This document shows positions 56,567-59,357 of a DNA stretch of 59,357 nucleotides, one piece after another (the first letter of the stretch is position 1; every line of letters starts with the position of its first letter). The translations under genes and the position numbers were made by a program. A model generated the notes under the pieces. That model saw only the letters and a program-made list of their open reading frames with translations, made no database searches and was not told where the DNA came from. Source of the DNA: an uncultured Bacteroidales bacterium (GTDB taxonomy: Bacteria; Bacteroidota; Bacteroidia; Bacteroidales; Muribaculaceae); contig CADAZN010000010.1 of assembly GCA_902792435.1 (NCBI GenBank), forward strand, positions 33,121 to 92,477, written 5' to 3'.

Positions 56567-57226
56567 ATGAAGAAAACAATATTCACCTTTGTTTTGGCAA
56601 CATTGGCATTAATGCCAATGCAAGTTTTCGCTCAAGGTCTTAAGGATAGTGGCAAAAGCGCTGCCGATATAGTGCCAAGTGGATGGGAATCAATTTTCAA
56701 GACTGGTGACTTGAACGCCGACGGTATTGCCGATCTAGTGCTCATAGCAACACCTTGCAACAAGGAGAAAATGAAAACGCGTGACGACGGTTACGTCTAC
56801 AATTTCAATGAGCCTATTCTTGCTATATACTGGGGAGACAAGAACGGCAATTTTAAGCTGTTCAAGCAATATGACGATGTTATTCCTGAACGTGAAGACG
56901 AGTTTATAAGCATTACTCCAGCTCTTGACATTGATAAAAATGGAACACTTAAAATAGTATTGGAATTTTTTGCTACAGCAGGAAGCTACACAACTCCCAC
57001 AACAACTCATGTGTTCCGTTATCAAAAAGGGGATTTCTTCCTTATAGGAAAAGATGTTGTTGAGCTTGAACGCACTACTGGTAAGACCGTGACTACTAGT
57101 GATAACTATCTCACACGCAAGCGCACTGTCATCACCGAGCGTCCAAAAAGAAAAGCAATAACTAAGCGCTCTCGCTTGCCCAAGGCGGCATTAAAGCCAC
57201 TTGGTTTTGAGCTTGATGATGATTAA
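56567..57226 (+). CDS. Secreted hypothetical protein (small-protein cluster, 4)
   Basis: A 219-residue exported protein (signal MKKTIFTFVLATLALMPMQVFAQ). A FG-GAP-like loop, TGDLNADGIADLVLIATP, lies near residue 45, with LDIDKNGTLKIVLEF further on. The C-terminus is basic (TERPKRKAITKRSRLPK). It shares the Asp-rich loop and signal style with the preceding protein, a possible tandem pair. A hairpin terminator follows at 57251-57296. Confidence 0.6.
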   Translation: MKKTIFTFVLATLALMPMQVFAQGLKDSGKSAADIVPSGWESIFKTGDLNADGIADLVLIATPCNKEKMKTRDDGYVYNFNEPILAIYWGDKNGNFKLFKQYDDVIPEREDEFISITPALDIDKNGTLKIVLEFFATAGSYTTPTTTHVFRYQKGDFFLIGKDVVELERTTGKTVTTSDNYLTRKRTVITERPKRKAITKRSRLPKAALKPLGFELDDD

Positions 57227-57250
57227 AGATTTTAAGGATTTGATTATTAT

Positions 57251-57296
57251 AAAAAAAGGTGGTTTGGTCTTTGTTTTGACTGAACCACTTTTTTTA
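57251..57296 (+). terminator. Terminator of the small-protein cluster
   Basis: Stem AAAAAAAGGTGGTT pairs with AACCACTTTTTTT (one G-T pair) and ends in a T-run. It can also serve dprA on the minus strand. Confidence 0.7.
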
Positions 57297-57327
57297 CACA
57301 ATGTGAGGCTTTGCAATAGCTTCACAT

Positions 57328-58452
57328 TTATTTCAGTGAGTAACGGCAACCTGGGAGTGTGGCAATCACACCCTTGGTGTCGAGCTCTACAAGGGTTGCC
57401 ATGAGGCGGTAGATGGGCAGAGCCATCAAGCCTGCAAGGTCGTTGATGTGTAGGTCTCCTTGTTTTCTCAGGATGTCAACAACTTTTTGCTGCTCGGCAG
57501 TTAGCTCAGGGAAAAGTTCTAGTTCATGGGCTTGCTCGGGAACCAATTTTGACTCCCAGCGCATGGCTTTCAATAGGTCCTCGGCGCATGTGATTGCTGC
57601 AGCCTGATTGTTCATTATCAGTCGGTTGCAACCTTTAGAAAACTCATCGGCAACTCGTCCTGGCACTGCAAACACATCGCGGCTGTAGCTGGCGGCAATG
57701 TTGGCTGTGACTAATGCACCGCCCTTGTTGGCGCTCTCCACTACGACCGTGCAATCGCTAAGGGCGGCAATAATTCGGTTACGAGCTAGGAAGTTTCCAC
57801 GGTGAATAGGGTCCTGACTAGTGTAGTCGCTCACTACTGCACCACCGGTTTGTACCATGTGGGCTGCATCGTTTCGGTGCTCGGCAGGGTAAATCTTATT
57901 GAGACCGCAAGCTTGAACTCCCACAGTTGGAATCTTATATTTCAATGCGGCACGATGAGCATTTATATCGGTGCCATAGGCCAGTCCACTCACTATCACC
58001 ACTTCTCCTTCAAGCATCTGTGATAGACCTTCAACGAGCTTGTCGCAAAATGTAGCTCCATAATGTGTGCTGCGACGTGTGCCAACAATGCTGACAACGT
58101 GTTTAGAGTTGAGGTTGCAATTGCCTATGGTATAGAGTAAAATTGGGGCGTCGGTGGCATTTAGAAGGCGCTGGGGGAAATCAGTTTCCGTGAAATACAG
58201 AACTTTCACATGATTCTGCTCAACAAAGCTCAGCTCTTGCTCTGCTTTGCGAAGCATCTCGTCGCGGCTGGAGCGCTCCCACGCTTTGCTGCGGCTGCCA
58301 GTGATGCTCTTGAGCTCGCGGTCGCTAAGCGAGAAGAACTCCTTTTCGTTAGGTATGATGTCAAGTAGCCGTTGAGCTAGTTCTACACCCATGCCACGAA
58401 TTCCGGCAAACGCCATGCGATACAATATGTCGGGATGATGCGTTATAGCCAT
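57328..58452 (-). CDS. dprA: DNA-processing protein DprA
   Basis: A 374-residue protein that loads RecA on incoming single-stranded DNA in natural transformation. An N-terminal helix-hairpin region lies at 1-60. The Rossmann core has VSIVGTRRSTHYG, IVSGLAYGTDINAHRAAL, FLARNRIIAALSDCTVVVE and GALVTANIAASYSRDVFAVPG. A C-terminal winged helix (about 310-374) ends the chain. The first residues overlap the thioesterase gene by 10 bases, so the two are an operon. Common even in bacteria with no known competence. Confidence 0.95.
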   Translation of the reverse strand: MAITHHPDILYRMAFAGIRGMGVELAQRLLDIIPNEKEFFSLSDRELKSITGSRSKAWERSSRDEMLRKAEQELSFVEQNHVKVLYFTETDFPQRLLNATDAPILLYTIGNCNLNSKHVVSIVGTRRSTHYGATFCDKLVEGLSQMLEGEVVIVSGLAYGTDINAHRAALKYKIPTVGVQACGLNKIYPAEHRNDAAHMVQTGGAVVSDYTSQDPIHRGNFLARNRIIAALSDCTVVVESANKGGALVTANIAASYSRDVFAVPGRVADEFSKGCNRLIMNNQAAAITCAEDLLKAMRWESKLVPEQAHELELFPELTAEQQKVVDILRKQGDLHINDLAGLMALPIYRLMATLVELDTKGVIATLPGCRYSLK

Positions 58453-58853
58453 TTCTCAAACTTCTTGAAAAGTTTGTCGCTGCGGGAAAGTTTGCCGTCC
58501 TCGAGGCTCACCACCGAGACAACGGCACTTACTGCCATCTCGCCCGTGAACTTGTTGTATATATCTTGATGGAAAACAAAGCGTACACCCTTTTTCTCAA
58601 CCCACAAGCTGCTTAGCATCACGTCGCCACTGCGCAGAGGAGTCTTGTAGTCAATCTCAACGCGGTTGAGGACCGGCACTATTCCATCGGTGCTCATCTC
58701 CTTGAACGAGTAGCCAGCCCAGCGGCAGAACTCATGGCGAGTCATCTCTAAGTAGTGAAGATAAATGGCATTGTTAACTATTCCCTCACTGTCGAGTTCA
58801 TAGTCCCGTACAGCAATTTCTAGAGTATAAATATAGTCGTTATTGTCAATCAT
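58443..58853 (-). CDS. 4HBT-type acyl-CoA thioesterase
   Basis: A 136-residue hot-dog-fold protein (YbgC/FcbC-like). The catalytic segment is VRDYELDSEGIVNNAIYLHYLEMTRHEF, with the conserved Asp and the Asn-Asn-Tyr turn. The start at 58853 (MIDNNDYIYT) is favoured because the -7 element at 58881-58888 overlaps the alternative start at 58883. It precedes dprA with a 10-base overlap. The substrate acyl-CoA is not predictable. Confidence 0.9.
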   Translation of the reverse strand: MIDNNDYIYTLEIAVRDYELDSEGIVNNAIYLHYLEMTRHEFCRWAGYSFKEMSTDGIVPVLNRVEIDYKTPLRSGDVMLSSLWVEKKGVRFVFHQDIYNKFTGEMAVSAVVSVVSLEDGKLSRSDKLFKKFEKWL

Positions 58854-58880
58854 AAAAGTCAAAATGATATAAGATAATTG

Positions 58881-58912
58881 CAAAGTTAACCTTTATTTCT
58901 CTAACACACAAA
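58881..58912 (-). promoter_or_regulatory. Promoter of the thioesterase-dprA operon
   Basis: TTTG (58909-58912), 20 bases, TAACTTTG (58881-58888) on the minus strand; close to the ideal Bacteroidetes pattern. Confidence 0.65.
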
Positions 58913-58966
58913 ACTCTCGATTGTTTGTGAATAACTTTTTATTGATGTAGGTCAAGATTTCAATAT

Positions 58967-58997
58967 TGGATTAACAACTCGTGGCTTGTTATCTTTG
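58967..58997 (+). promoter_or_regulatory. Promoter of the right-edge gene
   Basis: TTGG (58967-58970), 19 bases, TATCTTTG (58990-58997). It starts a leader of about 300 bases before the ATG at 59311. Confidence 0.55.
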
Positions 58998-59028
58998 CTC
59001 TTGCGCGAAACAATTGCTGTCGCAAGAG
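58998..59028 (+). promoter_or_regulatory. Leader hairpin at the predicted transcript start
   Basis: Perfect eight-base arms CTCTTGCG (58998-59005) and CGCAAGAG (59021-59028), 15-base loop, immediately behind the -7 element. It may be a 5' stabilising stem or an operator. Confidence 0.5.
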
Positions 59029-59089
59029 ATCTTTGACATTCTGTACCATGGTAGCTCCTGTCTATTCCTATTCCTGAAAATAGTTGATT

Positions 59090-59260
59090 GATTCCAGCGA
59101 TTCCAGTGATTCCATCGATTCCAGTGATTCCAGTGATTCCAGCGATTCCAGTGATTCCAGCGATTCCAGTGATTCCAGTGATTCTAGCGATTCCAGTGAT
59201 TCCAGCGATTCCAGTGATTCCAGTGATTCCAGTGATTCCAGTGATTCCAATGATTCCATG
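59090..59260. repeat. Array of 19 tandem nine-base units
   Basis: Units GATTCCAGT (10), GATTCCAGC (5) and four variants, in perfect nine-base phase over 171 bases. Because nine is a multiple of three, frames stay open: the plus strand reads Asp-Ser-Ser and the minus strand Leu-Glu-Ser repeats. I regard both as accidental, since neither has a normal start or flanking domain. It lies in the leader of the right-edge gene. Confidence 0.93.
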
Positions 59261-59310
59261 ACTTGTCCTGAAATGAGTTTACAAAGTAGTAAACCAAAAA
59301 CAGGATTAAA

Positions 59311-59357
59311 ATGAAGAAAGTAAAGTTCCGTCAGGACTATGAGATTCTGCAGATATT
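59311..59357 (+). CDS. Partial CDS, cut by right edge
   Basis: Begins ATG at 59311 with MKKVKFRQDYEILQI and continues past the edge. There is no signal peptide in the first 15 residues and no family is recognised. It is preceded by an unusual leader: a good promoter at 58967-58997, a hairpin and a nine-base tandem array ending 50 bases before the ATG. Confidence 0.5.
   Translation, partial: MKKVKFRQDYEILQI

Noticed and set aside
59068-59314. Low-complexity proteins reading Asp-Ser-Ser (plus) or Leu-Glu-Ser (minus)
   Set aside because: They arise only because a nine-base repeat leaves frames open. There is no normal start, signal or flanking domain, and the plus frame ends by overlapping the ATG of the next gene.

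Overview
The window comes from a member of the Bacteroidales, most likely Muribaculaceae or a Prevotella-like relative. The evidence is the family content: a TPR-sensor hybrid two-component regulator, DUF4292, DUF4252, DUF4369 and DUF3298 proteins, a Bacteroidetes-type LptD, a SusC-type plug domain, BspA-like leucine-rich repeats, dockerin-like tails, KorAB and MutS2. Many genes are also preceded by the Bacteroidetes -7 element TAnnTTTG, in several cases with TTTG about 20 bases upstream. The exact genus is inference. I see no tRNA, rRNA, transposase or CRISPR array.

Layout. Positions 1-3.7 kb (minus) hold a partial ORF, a cytidylate-kinase-like protein, a secreted protein and an LtaS-type membrane phosphotransferase. 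A compact plus-strand operon follows at 3.9-6.75 kb: kdsA, a mannose-6-phosphate-isomerase-type cupin, a ribulose-phosphate-3-epimerase-like gene and kdsC. All four could serve Kdo precursor supply. A PreA-like dehydrogenase lies downstream of an unusual array of 31 heptanucleotides. From 8.5 to 14.3 kb come a PKD-domain secreted protein, a TPR protein, an MscS channel and two lipoproteins. From 14.3 to 19.7 kb (minus) lie a secreted glycosidase-like lipoprotein and its probable regulator, a hybrid histidine kinase whose coding sequence contains an 18-copy heptanucleotide array. A Zn/Cd-type P1B ATPase with a promoter dyad, a HAD phosphatase and a three-gene iron/cobalamin-type ABC importer follow. 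Next are dut-TPR-DUF4292, a FemAB-like transferase with a flippase, a SusF-like dockerin protein, DUF4252 and DUF3298 proteins, rsmG and an MBL hydrolase.

From 35.8 to 41.8 kb a single 1989-residue alpha-2-macroglobulin-like protein carries an embedded carboxypeptidase-regulatory and TonB-plug module. Then come a tiny T9SS-tail-like protein, ilvE, an HD-domain protein, lptD, a candidate small RNA, mutS2 (minus), korAB, a leucine-rich-repeat dockerin protein, a run of four small secreted proteins, dprA with an acyl-CoA thioesterase (minus), and a long leader with a nine-base tandem array ahead of a gene cut by the right edge.

The strongest unusual signal is a family of tandem heptanucleotides (units such as CAGTAAT, CAGTTTT, CCCTAAT, CACTCAT, GAACTAT) that share exact units at several separate loci. 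At three intergenic sites it supplies the stop codons of the flanking genes. At one site it sits in frame inside the hybrid regulator, between kinase and receiver, where gain or loss of one unit would shift the frame and cut off the output domains. Other candidates for follow-up are the Kdo operon with isomerase and epimerase, the macroglobulin-plug fusion, the metal-ATPase operator and the small RNA.
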